Below, piece by piece: positions 1 to 8,444 of a DNA stretch of 64,000 nt. The notes beneath the pieces are model-generated. The model saw nothing but the letters and a program-made list of their open reading frames with translations. It searched no databases and was not told the origin of the DNA. The DNA is from Novosphingobium sp. Gsoil 351. GTDB lineage: Bacteria; Pseudomonadota; Alphaproteobacteria; Sphingomonadales; Sphingomonadaceae. The number at the start of each line of letters is the position of its first letter. The stretch's first letter is position 1. The position numbers and the translations under genes are program-made. Where the stretch lies: NCBI RefSeq assembly GCF_009707465.1, contig NZ_CP046120.1, forward strand, positions 3,625,501-3,689,500, in the 5' to 3' direction.

Positions 1-40
1 CGCCCGCCAGATCGGCCTGCTGCCGTACCTCGTGAAGTAA
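1..40 (+). CDS. rpsR: 30S ribosomal protein S18, C-terminal end (partial)
   Basis: Only the last 12 residues lie in the window, read in the frame starting at base 2: ARQIGLLPYLVK, then TAA. This matches the conserved end of ribosomal protein S18, a small-subunit protein. The stop is 12 bases before the L9 start, the usual S18-L9 operon order in proteobacteria. The rest of the gene lies to the left of the window. Confidence 0.85.
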   Translation, partial: ARQIGLLPYLVK

Positions 41-52
41 GGAGCGCACGCC

Positions 53-664
53 ATGGACATCATCCTGCTCGAGCGGATCGAGAAGCTGGGCGGCATCGGC
101 GACGTGGTCTCCGTCAAGGACGGCTACGCGCGCAACTTCCTGCTGCCCAACAAGAAGGCGCTGCGCGCCAACGAATCGAACAAGAAGGTCTTCGAGGCCA
201 ACCGCTCGAAGATCGAGGCTGACAACGCCAACCGTCGCGGCGAGGCCGAGAAGCATGCCAAGGACGTCGAGGGCAAGCAGGTCGTCCTGATCCGCGCCTC
301 GTCGAACTCGGGCCAGCTCTATGGTTCGGTTTCGGTGCGCGACATCGTCGATGCGCTGAACGCCGATGGCGCCAAGCTGGCCAAGTCGATGGTCGTGCTC
401 GAACGCCCGATCAAGTCGATCGGCCTCTACGACGTGCGCGTGGCGCTGCACCCCGAAGTCGCGGTGCTGGTCAAGGTCAACGTCGCGCGGTCGCCCGACG
501 AGGCCGAATTGCAGGCCCAGGGCGTCGACGTAATGGCGGCGATGTTCGAGGAGGCCAGCGTGCCGTCGGGCTTCACCGAAGCACAGGACCGCAGCCTCGA
601 GCCCGGCGAAATCCCCGCCGACATGTTCGAGGAGGCTCCGGCCGAGGAGGGCGAGGAAGCCTGA
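53..664 (+). CDS. rplI: 50S ribosomal protein L9
   Basis: This 203-residue protein starts MDIILLERIEKLGGIGDVV and has the L9 signature GDVVSVKDGYARNFLLPNKKA near residues 16-36. L9 binds 23S rRNA at the base of the L1 stalk. Family members are often about 150 residues; the extra length here is a Glu/Ala-rich acidic tail (about residues 150-203), seen in many alphaproteobacterial L9 proteins. An AAGGAG-like ribosome site lies just before the ATG. It follows rpsR by 12 bases and ends before a strong terminator, so it is probably the last gene of that operon. Confidence 0.97.
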   Translation: MDIILLERIEKLGGIGDVVSVKDGYARNFLLPNKKALRANESNKKVFEANRSKIEADNANRRGEAEKHAKDVEGKQVVLIRASSNSGQLYGSVSVRDIVDALNADGAKLAKSMVVLERPIKSIGLYDVRVALHPEVAVLVKVNVARSPDEAELQAQGVDVMAAMFEEASVPSGFTEAQDRSLEPGEIPADMFEEAPAEEGEEA

Positions 665-693
665 ACGCTTCGTCGTCCGGCCGACTGTTCCAG

Positions 694-724
694 AAGGGCG
701 CCCCTCATCCGGGCGCCCTTTTTT
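694..724 (+). terminator. Rho-independent terminator after rplI
   Basis: A perfect 9-bp inverted repeat (AAGGGCGCC at 694-702 with GGCGCCCTT at 712-720) encloses a 9-base loop and runs into six T residues (719-724). It lies 30 bases after the L9 stop, a clear intrinsic terminator for the ribosomal protein operon. Confidence 0.9.
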
Positions 725-831
725 GTTCGCAAGGCCGCGCGCTCGTTGCAACTCGTCGCCCAGGCGGCCGGCGCGTAACGCGAATTTAACTACTTTGTCG
801 CGAGGTGAGGGCTCCACGCGAAAGCCAGACC

Positions 832-1488
832 ATGCCCATCGCCGCCCACTTCGAACCCATTCCCCACAGCGACGACCCGCGCTACGCGGTGCGCTACACC
901 CTCCGCCTCGAAGCTACCGGCGCCACCGCCGACGGCGAGACGACGCGAGTTACCGTGCATAACGTCTCGGCCGGCGGCCTGCTGATCGAGACCGCGGCGA
1001 TGCTCGCGATCGGCGAGGCCATCACCCTCGATCTGCCGGAAGCCGGGGGTCGCCGCGCCACGGTCACCTGGGCGAGCGGGACATACTATGGTTGCCAGTT
1101 CGATACCCCGCTGAGCTCGGCGGAACTCAGCGGCGCGCAGTTGCGCAGCGAAGCCCCGGTTCCGCGCCCCGCGCTGTCCGCGCTCGATGACGATTTCGGC
1201 CACCGCCTGCAGCGCTTGCGCAAACAGCGTGGGATGACGCTGGCCCAGATCGCCGACCGGCTGGGGGTGAGCAAGCCGACGGTGTGGGCGTGGGAGCAGG
1301 GCCGCAGCCGCCCGGTCGGAAACCGTATCGACCCGCTCGCCGAAGCGCTGGGGGTGGCCCGATCCGAACTCTATCCAGACGTCGGCGACCGGTCGCACCT
1401 CCACGACCTGCTCGCCCGCGCCCGCGCCGAAATCGCCACTGCCGCCGGGTCGAGCCCCGACAAGATTCGTATCCTGATCGAACTGTGA
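832..1488 (+). CDS. PilZ domain - XRE helix-turn-helix fusion protein
   Basis: This 218-residue protein joins two domains. Residues about 15-95 look like a PilZ c-di-GMP-binding domain with both canonical motifs: RxxxR (RYAVR) and NxSxGG (NVSAGG), followed by a beta pattern ending YYGCQFDTPL. Residues about 120-170 are an XRE-type helix-turn-helix (LRKQRGMTLAQIADRLGVSK, then WAWEQGRSRP). The combination suggests a DNA-binding regulator that responds to c-di-GMP; that function is inferred. The ATG at 832 was chosen because the PilZ domain starts right after it; an in-frame GTG at 805 would add nine residues. A GGDEF gene follows on the same strand. Confidence 0.8.
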   Translation: MPIAAHFEPIPHSDDPRYAVRYTLRLEATGATADGETTRVTVHNVSAGGLLIETAAMLAIGEAITLDLPEAGGRRATVTWASGTYYGCQFDTPLSSAELSGAQLRSEAPVPRPALSALDDDFGHRLQRLRKQRGMTLAQIADRLGVSKPTVWAWEQGRSRPVGNRIDPLAEALGVARSELYPDVGDRSHLHDLLARARAEIATAAGSSPDKIRILIEL

Positions 1489-1763
1489 CCGGCGGGGCTC
1501 TCCCCACAAAAAATTACCGGGCAAGTCCACAAATCCACTTTCCCACAAATAAATTGATGGTAAACAGTCACATAAAGTCGATTCGCAGTAAATAGAAGTC
1601 AACTAACGACGCTTTACTTCAAATCGTCTTTTTAGGTACGTCGAGTTGCGATGTGCAGGCCGCGGTGGGGCAAATACCGCGGCTTGCGATTGAACTGGCG
1701 AGGGGTGTGTTTGCTAAACCAGTTTGTGAGACGCCTAACGGGGGGCGCGGAGGCACAGGTCGC
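1489..1763. other. AT-rich intergenic stretch before the GGDEF gene
   Basis: No credible gene is seen. Bases about 1500-1640 are clearly AT-richer than the surroundings and contain three CCACAAA/CCCACAAA-like words. This stretch probably holds the promoter of the following diguanylate-cyclase-like gene, but no convincing -35/-10 pair was found. Confidence 0.4.
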
Positions 1764-2684
1764 ATGGGAGTACATTTTACGCCCGAGGAGAGGAGCACTC
1801 TCTATCGGTTGTGGTCCGACAGCACCGACGACATCATTCTGAAAACGGATTGCAGCGGCAACATCCTCAGCGCATCGCCGGGGCTGGAACGCGTGCCCTT
1901 CGCCGGGATCAACGGATTGTTCGGGCGGCATATCCTCGATCTGGTTCACCCTTCGCGGGCGGCGGCGGTGATGGCCGAGCACGAATCGGCGGTCGCCGGG
2001 CGACAGGACGGCAACTGGGTAGAATTCCCGGCGCGCACCACCGATCGCCAGGAACGCTGGTTCGAAATCCAGTCGCGCTGCCTGATCGACGATAGCGGCA
2101 AGGTCAACGGCGCAGTGAGCCTCATGCGCTCGATCCAGGAACGGCGCGTGTTCGAGGAACGCCTGTTCGTGGCGGCGATGACGGACCACCTCACTGGCCT
2201 CACCAACCGCAGCGCTTTCGTCTCGATGCTCGAGCACCTGGTCGAAGCGCGTACCGGCGGCAGCATGGCGATGTTCGACATCGACCACTTCAGGGCGATC
2301 AACATGCGCTACGGCCACGCCGTGGGCGACAAGCTGCTGGTGGCGTTTGCCGAACTGGTCCGCACGTTTGCCGGGAACGACGACATCATCTCGCGGATCG
2401 GCGGCGAAAGCTTCGGAATCCTGTTTCCGGGAACGTCGATGGATCACGCCGAGACCATCTGTAGTGGGATTGTCTCCGCGCTTGCCGAGTCGAGCGGAGC
2501 ATCCGGGGTCGATTGCCTGCCGATCACGGTCAGCGCCGGACTCACGATGATCGGGTCGTCGCTCGATGCCACGATCAAGGCAGGGGAACTGGCACTGACC
2601 GTGGCCAAGGCCAAGGGGCGCAACCGGCTTGAAGTGGACTCCGGTATTCCGGCCTACTTCTTTGGGACGGCGAAGGCGAGCTAG
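1764..2684 (+). CDS. PAS-GGDEF protein with degenerate GGESF motif
   Basis: The 306-residue protein has a PAS-like sensor region (about residues 15-130) and a GGDEF domain (about 135-295). GGDEF enzymes condense two GTP to c-di-GMP. The metal/base-binding segment is good (MFDIDHFRAINMRYGHAVGD), but the signature reads GGESF rather than GG(D/E)EF, so its fourth residue is Ser. There is no RxxD inhibitory site at the usual distance upstream. Activity is therefore uncertain. The ATG at 1764 has GGAGG 10 bases upstream; a longer frame from 1653 has no such support. Its stop overlaps that of the convergent Mur ligase in a shared CTAG. Confidence 0.85.
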   Translation: MGVHFTPEERSTLYRLWSDSTDDIILKTDCSGNILSASPGLERVPFAGINGLFGRHILDLVHPSRAAAVMAEHESAVAGRQDGNWVEFPARTTDRQERWFEIQSRCLIDDSGKVNGAVSLMRSIQERRVFEERLFVAAMTDHLTGLTNRSAFVSMLEHLVEARTGGSMAMFDIDHFRAINMRYGHAVGDKLLVAFAELVRTFAGNDDIISRIGGESFGILFPGTSMDHAETICSGIVSALAESSGASGVDCLPITVSAGLTMIGSSLDATIKAGELALTVAKAKGRNRLEVDSGIPAYFFGTAKAS

Positions 2685-4117
2685 CCGACCCGCGCAAGGA
2701 TATCGGCGGCAAAAGAACTGAGCGTGTCGTCGCGCGCGCCCATCACCACGATGCGGTCGCCAGGGCGGGCGAGAGTGACGATGCGGTCCGCGCAGGCGGT
2801 GCGTTCGGGGATATGCTCGGCATGGCCGCCGGCCGCCTCGATCCATGCGGCGACGTGTTCACTGGAGACCGAGCGATCGACGGTGCCGCCGAAATAGACC
2901 GGGTCGCACAGCACGGTCAGGTCGTCCGGGCCAAGGCGAGTGGCCAACACTTCGGCCAGCTCGGCGCCCATCTGGCGAAGCGGCCCGAACCCGTGGGGCT
3001 GGAAGAAGGCGATGATCCTGCCCGGGTGCATCCGCAGCGTGTCAAGCGTCGCCGCGACCTTCTCGGGATTGTGGCCGAAGTCGTCGATCACGACGATGCC
3101 CTGGGGGCTCGTGCCGACGATGTCGAAGCGGCGGGCGAGGCCGGCGAAGCTGCCCAGTGCCGTGACACCCTCAGCCACTGGCACGTCAGCTAGCGACGCA
3201 CCTGCCAGCGCGGCGAGCGCATTGGCCAGATTGTGCCGTCCGGGCACGCGCAAGGCGAGCGCATGGCGCGAGCCGTCGCGGGTGTCGACCACCGTTCCTG
3301 AAACCCCGTTGGGGCGATCGGCGATCGAGCCAGGCGCAACATGCAGCACGGCCTCGCCGCGATCGATGGCGAAGGTCATCGCGTCGCGCGCCAAATGCAG
3401 CAGAGCCGCGCTTTCGGCATCGTCGAGGTTGAGTGCGACGCGGTCGCTGGCCGCCAGGAAGCCGCCGAACAGCGCACGCAGTTCCTCGAGGCTCTTATGG
3501 TCGAGGCTGACGTTGTTGAGCACCGCGATGGCCGGGCGATACAGTGCAATCGAGCCGTCGCTCTCGTCGACTTCGCTGACGAAGACGTCGCCGCCGCCGA
3601 CACGCGCGCTGGCGAAGGGCGCATCGGCGGAAACGAAGTTCTTCATCACCGCGCCGTTCATGATCGTCGGGTCGCGTCCCGCCTGGGCCATGATCCAGCC
3701 GAGCATGCCGGTGACGGTGGATTTGCCGCTGGTCCCGCCCACCGCGATCCCGCGGCCGCTGGCGTTGAACAGCGTGGCCAGCAGTTCGGCGCGGGTCATC
3801 CGTGCGCAGCCGAGTTCGGTGGCGCGGACGACTTCGGGGACGGTATTTTCAACGGCGGCGGAGGCGACGAGCGTCTGGTCGGCGCTGGCGATTCCGCTGC
3901 CGTCTTGCGGAAAAAGGCGGATACCCTGCGCTTCGAGCCAGGCAAACTTCTCGGCACTACGGCCCTGGTCGCGGCTACGGTCGGACCCTGCGATCTCGGC
4001 GCCGTGGCCGCGCAGGATCAGCGCGAGCGGGAGCATGCCCGATCCGCCGATGCCGCAAAAAAACCAGGGGTGGGCGGTGAGGTCGTCGGCGTGCGCGGTC
4101 ATGGCGGAAGCGGTCAT
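2681..4117 (-). CDS. Mur ligase family protein (MurC/Mpl type)
   Basis: This 478-residue ATP-dependent ligase has the N-terminal nucleotide-sugar motif CGIGGSGM (about residue 21), a P-loop GGTSGKST (about 127-134), the central SLDH segment and a C-terminal DDFGHNPEKV. MurC adds L-Ala to UDP-MurNAc; Mpl adds recovered tripeptide to UDP-MurNAc. The fold is MurC-like, and the P-loop has Ser where MurC and Mpl usually have His (GTHGK). Its start lies 57 bases from a divergent LD-carboxypeptidase, the enzyme that makes tripeptide, so a recycling (Mpl-like) role is favoured over being the main MurC, which normally sits in the dcw cluster. The substrate is not proven. Confidence 0.85.
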   Translation of the reverse strand: MTASAMTAHADDLTAHPWFFCGIGGSGMLPLALILRGHGAEIAGSDRSRDQGRSAEKFAWLEAQGIRLFPQDGSGIASADQTLVASAAVENTVPEVVRATELGCARMTRAELLATLFNASGRGIAVGGTSGKSTVTGMLGWIMAQAGRDPTIMNGAVMKNFVSADAPFASARVGGGDVFVSEVDESDGSIALYRPAIAVLNNVSLDHKSLEELRALFGGFLAASDRVALNLDDAESAALLHLARDAMTFAIDRGEAVLHVAPGSIADRPNGVSGTVVDTRDGSRHALALRVPGRHNLANALAALAGASLADVPVAEGVTALGSFAGLARRFDIVGTSPQGIVVIDDFGHNPEKVAATLDTLRMHPGRIIAFFQPHGFGPLRQMGAELAEVLATRLGPDDLTVLCDPVYFGGTVDRSVSSEHVAAWIEAAGGHAEHIPERTACADRIVTLARPGDRIVVMGARDDTLSSFAADILARVG

Positions 4118-4174
4118 GGGGCCGGGGGTTAGGTTTGGCTTTGCGACAATACAACCGCGAAGCTACGGACGGGC

Positions 4175-4999
4175 ATGGCCCGCATCGCAATCTGCGCCCC
4201 GTCCACCCCGTTCACCCGCGACGATGCGGATCGCGTCCTGGGATTGGCAAGCGCGGAATATCCGCAACATGACCTGGTGTTCCACGAGCAATGCTTCGCG
4301 ATCGACGGCCATTTCGCAGGGCCGGACGCCTTACGGCTGGCCGCGCTGGTCGAATGCGCGAACGATCCGGGCTTCGACGCGGTATGGTTCGTGCGCGGCG
4401 GCTATGGCGCCAATCGCCTTGCCGGTGAGGCCGTCCTGGGCATGAACGAGGCAGCGCGGGCCAAGGCCTTCGTCGGGTATAGCGATGGCGGCACGCTGCT
4501 CGCGGCGCTCTATCGCGCCGGGATCGGCCGCCCGGTTCACGCGCCGATGCCTGCCGACATCCGGCGCGCAGGCGGCGAGGATGCCGTCCGGAGGGCGCTT
4601 GGCTGGCTGGACGGTAACGTTGAAGGCTGCGAACCGTCCCTCGACGATCGCCCGGCGGTGGCGTTCAACCTGATGACGCTGGCCATGCTGGTAGGGACCG
4701 ATCTGATGCCCGACCTGAGGGGGCACGTGGTGATGGTCGAGGAAGTGGCGGAGCACCTTTACGCGGTCGACCGGCTGCTGTTTCACGTGACTCACCATCT
4801 CGCCGCGCACCGAATCGCCGGGCTTCGCCTCGGGCGGGTCAGCGATGTTCCCGAGAACGACCGCCCGTTCGGCTCCGAGCCCGAGGCGATGGCGCGTTTC
4901 TGGTGCGAAAAGCATGCCATTGCGTGGCTCGGGCGCGCCGATATCGGGCACGATGCTGCCAACAAGATTGTGCCCTTCGGGGTAGCCGGCGGGGTCTGA
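4175..4999 (+). CDS. ldcA: LD-carboxypeptidase, peptidase family S66
   Basis: The 274-residue protein fits family S66 (LdcA), cytoplasmic enzymes that remove the terminal D-Ala from murein tetrapeptides to give tripeptides for re-use. The Ser-Glu-His triad is visible: S103 in VGYSDGGT, Glu189/190 in VMVEEVAEHLYAVD and H259 in GHDAANKIVPFG. WFVRGGYGANRL (71-82) is the conserved S66 segment before the nucleophile. It has no signal peptide, as expected for a recycling enzyme. The gene is divergent from the Mur ligase, and the pair makes sense as a peptidoglycan recycling unit. Confidence 0.92.
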   Translation: MARIAICAPSTPFTRDDADRVLGLASAEYPQHDLVFHEQCFAIDGHFAGPDALRLAALVECANDPGFDAVWFVRGGYGANRLAGEAVLGMNEAARAKAFVGYSDGGTLLAALYRAGIGRPVHAPMPADIRRAGGEDAVRRALGWLDGNVEGCEPSLDDRPAVAFNLMTLAMLVGTDLMPDLRGHVVMVEEVAEHLYAVDRLLFHVTHHLAAHRIAGLRLGRVSDVPENDRPFGSEPEAMARFWCEKHAIAWLGRADIGHDAANKIVPFGVAGGV

Positions 5000-5031
5000 G
5001 GCCCATAATCGGCACGACAAAGGAGACTTAG

Positions 5032-5967
5032 ATGAGAGCGTTCGTTTTTCCGGGACAGGGCAGCCAAAAGGTCGGCATGGGCGCGGACCTCGCCGCCGCC
5101 AGCGCCGCGGCGCGTGCGGTGTTCGAGGAAGTCGACGATGCGCTCGGGCAGAAGCTGTTCGCATTGATGCGCGAGGGACCCGAAGATCAGCTTACGCTGA
5201 CCGAGAACGCCCAACCGGCGATCATGGCCAACGCCATCGCCGTGCTGCGCGTGCTCGAGAAGGAAGGCGGCATCGCGCTTGCGGATAAAGCGGATTGCGT
5301 GGCTGGGCACAGCCTGGGCGAATACACCGCGCTGTGCGCCGCCGGAGCGTTCAGCCTTGCCGACACTGCGCGGCTGCTCAAACTGCGCGGGCAGGCGATG
5401 CAGGCGGCGGTTCCGGTGGGGATCGGCGCGATGGCGGCTTTGCTCGGCGCCGACGTCGAGAAGGCGCAGGCGCTGGCGGATGCGGCGGCCGAGGGGCAGG
5501 TCTGTTCGGTCGCGAACGACAACGACCCGACCCAGGTCGTCATCTCCGGCCACCGCGAGGCGGTCGAGCGAGCAATCGCGCTGGTCAAGGACCACGGGAT
5601 CAAGCGCGGCATTCTCCTGCCGGTTTCGGCCCCGTTCCACTGCCCGCTGATGCAGCCCGCCGCCGATGCGATGGCCGAGGCGCTGGGCCGGACCCCACCG
5701 GGTGCGCTGCGCCTGCCGTTGTACGCCAACGTTACCGCGAGCGCGGCTAGCGATCCCGCGGAGATCCAGCGCCTGCTGGTCGAACAAGTCACTGGCCGCG
5801 TGCGCTGGCGCGAGAGCGTGCTCGCCATGGCCGCAGCGGGAACCGAGCAATTCGTCGAACTGGGCGGCAAAGTCCTCGGCCCCATGATCGGCCGGATCAC
5901 GCCCGATGCGAGAGGGACGAGCGTCGTCACGATGGCCGACATCGAGGCGCTGGCGGGACAGTTGTAG
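5032..5967 (+). CDS. fabD: Malonyl-CoA:ACP transacylase
   Basis: A 311-residue FabD, which moves malonyl from CoA to acyl carrier protein to supply fatty-acid elongation. It opens with FVFPGQGSQ, has the nucleophile motif GHSLGEY with Ser94, and the catalytic His203 in APFHCPLM. GQAMQ at 120-124 provides the Gln and neighbouring residues of the carboxylate-binding region. A strong AAAGGAG lies six bases before the ATG. fabG follows after about 240 bases that hold an inverted repeat. Confidence 0.96.
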   Translation: MRAFVFPGQGSQKVGMGADLAAASAAARAVFEEVDDALGQKLFALMREGPEDQLTLTENAQPAIMANAIAVLRVLEKEGGIALADKADCVAGHSLGEYTALCAAGAFSLADTARLLKLRGQAMQAAVPVGIGAMAALLGADVEKAQALADAAAEGQVCSVANDNDPTQVVISGHREAVERAIALVKDHGIKRGILLPVSAPFHCPLMQPAADAMAEALGRTPPGALRLPLYANVTASAASDPAEIQRLLVEQVTGRVRWRESVLAMAAAGTEQFVELGGKVLGPMIGRITPDARGTSVVTMADIEALAGQL

Positions 5968-5985
5968 GATTGTCTCACGCTGGGT

Positions 5986-6159
5986 CCAGAAGGCGTAGAG
6001 AAGAGGCAAGACGATTTGATTCACACGAAGCCACGAAGATGTCGCTGCTGCGCCACACGCTCTTGAATCTTCCCGGTGTGGCCGCATAGGCAGGCATCGA
6101 TATTGAAAGGGGCTTCGCCCCACGCGCACCATCTACGTGGCTTCGTGTGAACCTTCTGG
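5986..6159. repeat. Inverted-repeat element between fabD and fabG
   Basis: A perfect 16-bp inverted repeat (TTCACACGAAGCCACG at 6020-6035 and its complement at 6136-6151) encloses about 100 bases. A further outer pair, CCAGAAGG at 5986-5993 and CCTTCTGG at 6152-6159, extends the symmetry. No gene fits inside. It resembles dispersed intergenic palindromes of sphingomonads (recalled, not searched). It could also affect transcription between fabD and fabG. Confidence 0.7.
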
Positions 6160-6205
6160 CCTCTCCGCGCCTTCGCCCCTCCGCGTGACAAATATGGAGT
6201 CTAAG

Positions 6206-6972
6206 ATGTTCGATCTCACAGGAATGACCGCGCTCGTGACCGGCGCCAGCGGGGGATCGGCAGCGCCATCGCGCGCGCGCTCGCCGCCCAGGGCGCTCGG
6301 CTTGCGGTTTCCGGGTCCAATTCGTCCAAGCTGCGCGCGTTTCGCGACGAGCTGGACGAGCATACGCCCCAGCATCTGCAGAAGGTCGACCATCTCGCGA
6401 TTACCTGCGACCTGTCGAAGGCTGACGATGTCGAAAAGCTGATCCCCGCGGCGGTCGACAGCCTCGGCAAGCTCGACATCCTCGTCAACAACGCCGGGAT
6501 CACCCGCGACAACCTGGCGATGCGGATGAAGGACGAGGAGTGGGATGCGGTGATCCGGGTCAACCTGGAGGCCGCGTTCCGGCTGATGCGCGCCGCGGCC
6601 AAGCCGATGATGAAGGCCCGGTTCGGGCGGATCGTCACGATCACCAGCGTCGTCGGCGCCACTGGAAATCCCGGTCAGGTCAACTACGCCGCCGCCAAGG
6701 GCGGGCTGACCGCGATGACCAAGAGCCTCGCGCAGGAACTTGCCAGCCGCGGCATCACCGCCAATTGCGTCGCGCCCGGTTTCATCCGCACCGCGATGAC
6801 CGACAGCCTGCCCGATGGCCAGAAGGAGGCGCTCAATGCGCGCATCCCGATGGGGCGGATGGGCGAGGGCGAGGACATCGGGGCAGCGGTCGCCTATTTG
6901 TGCAGCCGCGAGGCGGGATACGTCACCGGCCACACGCTCCACGTCAATGGCGGGATGGCGATGCTGTCCTGA
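6206..6972 (+). pseudogene. fabG: 3-oxoacyl-ACP reductase, frameshifted as given
   Basis: FabG is the NADPH-dependent ketoacyl-ACP reductase of fatty-acid elongation. The frame starts at ATG 6206 (GGAG six bases upstream) with MFDLTGMTALVTGASGG, then breaks in the five-G run at 6251-6255. Adding one G restores GASGGIGSAIARALAAQG and an unbroken reading to the stop. The catalytic Ser-Tyr-Lys are all present in ITSVVGATGNPGQVNYAAAK, as are NNAG and the C-terminal VTGHTLHVNGGMAML. The restored protein would be 255 residues, close to the family norm. FabG is normally essential and nothing else is damaged, so a missed base in a G6 run is more likely than true loss. Confidence 0.9.
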
Positions 6973-7133
6973 CGCCCTTTGGGGGCGCAAAGGCGCAGTT
7001 TTGCACAGTCTTTGCGGGGCGTTCACCGCTTGACGCTTGCCGGACGAATGCCCTGCGTTAAGGAAGGTGGTCCGTATTCCGGGCCCGCCAAGCGCGCCCG
7101 GTCCAGCGTCCGTTTGAGGGGCACGACAAGACC

Positions 7134-8252
7134 ATGAAGGCCACGATCGAACGCGCGACCCTGCTTCGCTGCCTGTCGCACGTCCAGTCCGTCGTTGAGC
7201 GGCGCAACACCATCCCGATCCTGTCGAACGTGTTGATCGAGGCTTCGGCCGATGGCTCGGTCAAGCTGATGGCGACCGATCTCGACCTTCAGGTGGTCGA
7301 ATCGATGGCAGCGGTCACCGTCGACAGCGCCGGCGCGATCACCGTCTCCGCCCACCTCCTGTTCGATATCGCGCGCAAGTTGCAGGATGGCAGCCAGGTC
7401 AGCTTCGAAACCGCCGACAACCGGATGACGGTCAAGGCCGGGCGCAGCCGTTTCCAGCTGCCAACGCTGCCGCGCGACGACTTTCCCGTCATCGTCGAGG
7501 GGGATTTGCCCACCAGTTTCGAGATTCCTGCTGCCACACTCGCGCAACTGATAGACCGCACGCGGTTCGCGATCTCGACCGAAGAGACGCGGTATTATCT
7601 CAACGGCATCTTTCTCCACGTCACCGACGAGGAGCTGAAGGCCGCCGCAACAGATGGCCACCGCCTCGCGCGCTACACAGTCGCCCGCCCCGATGGCGCG
7701 GCGGGAATGCCCGACGTTATCGTGCCGCGCAAATGCGTCGCCGAGCTGCGCAAGCTGATCGAGGAAGCGCTCGACACCAACGTCGAGATAGACCTTTCGG
7801 CGAGCAAAATCCGCTTCACCCTGGGCGGCGAAAACGGCGTGGTGCTGACCAGCAAGCTGATCGACGGTACCTTCCCCGATTACACCCGCGTGATCCCGAC
7901 GGGCAACGACAAACTGCTCAAGCTCGATCCGCGAAGCTTCTTCGAAGGGGTGGATCGCGTTGCCACGATCGCCACCGAAAAGACCCGCGCGGTCAAGATG
8001 AGTCTCGAGACCGACAAGGTCACGCTTTCGGTGACCAGCCCCGACAACGGCACCGCTGCGGAAGAGATCGCCGCCGACTATAGCTCGGCAGGGTTCGAAA
8101 TCGGCTTCAACGCGAACTACCTCAAGGACATCCTCGGCCAGATCGAAGGCGATACGGTGGAACTGCACTTGGCCGACGCTGGTGCGCCCACACTGATCCG
8201 CCAGGACGAGAAAAGCCCTGCGCTCTACGTGCTGATGCCGATGCGGGTTTGA
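7134..8252 (+). CDS. dnaN: DNA polymerase III beta subunit (sliding clamp)
   Basis: A 372-residue beta clamp, which forms a dimeric ring that tethers DNA polymerase III. It starts MKATIERATLLRCLSHVQSV with the conserved ERRNTIPILSNVLIEA at about 23-38, has YYLNGIFLH and ATDGHRLA in the middle domain, and ends YVLMPMRV, the hydrophobic C-terminal region that partners contact. The length is standard for three clamp domains. It stands alone on the plus strand; dnaA is not adjacent, as in many alphaproteobacteria. Confidence 0.97.
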   Translation: MKATIERATLLRCLSHVQSVVERRNTIPILSNVLIEASADGSVKLMATDLDLQVVESMAAVTVDSAGAITVSAHLLFDIARKLQDGSQVSFETADNRMTVKAGRSRFQLPTLPRDDFPVIVEGDLPTSFEIPAATLAQLIDRTRFAISTEETRYYLNGIFLHVTDEELKAAATDGHRLARYTVARPDGAAGMPDVIVPRKCVAELRKLIEEALDTNVEIDLSASKIRFTLGGENGVVLTSKLIDGTFPDYTRVIPTGNDKLLKLDPRSFFEGVDRVATIATEKTRAVKMSLETDKVTLSVTSPDNGTAAEEIAADYSSAGFEIGFNANYLKDILGQIEGDTVELHLADAGAPTLIRQDEKSPALYVLMPMRV

Positions 8253-8444
8253 GGATCGATTCGCCCCCGGCGAACAACCCTTGGACCACTTGGACCACTG
8301 TCCTGGGCTAAAAAATCCTTCCCACCCGCGCCACATTTTCGAGGTGGCTGTACGTTGGACGGGGCTGGGCATGGCTTTGGAATACCGGGCTGGTCCGATG
8401 TAGGAAAATAGTCTGTGAACAGCCGCCGGCGGGGAGAGATTTCG

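Noticed and set aside
1500..1640. AT-rich CACAAA-rich stretch as a possible replication origin near dnaN
   Set aside because: No DnaA-box consensus cluster (TTATCCACA) is seen and dnaN is 5.5 kb away without dnaA; a promoter region is simpler.
2940..4445. 501-codon open frame on the plus strand opposite the Mur ligase
   Set aside because: High GC lowers stop frequency; the frame is Ser/Ala/Arg-rich, has no domain and lies over a well-supported gene.
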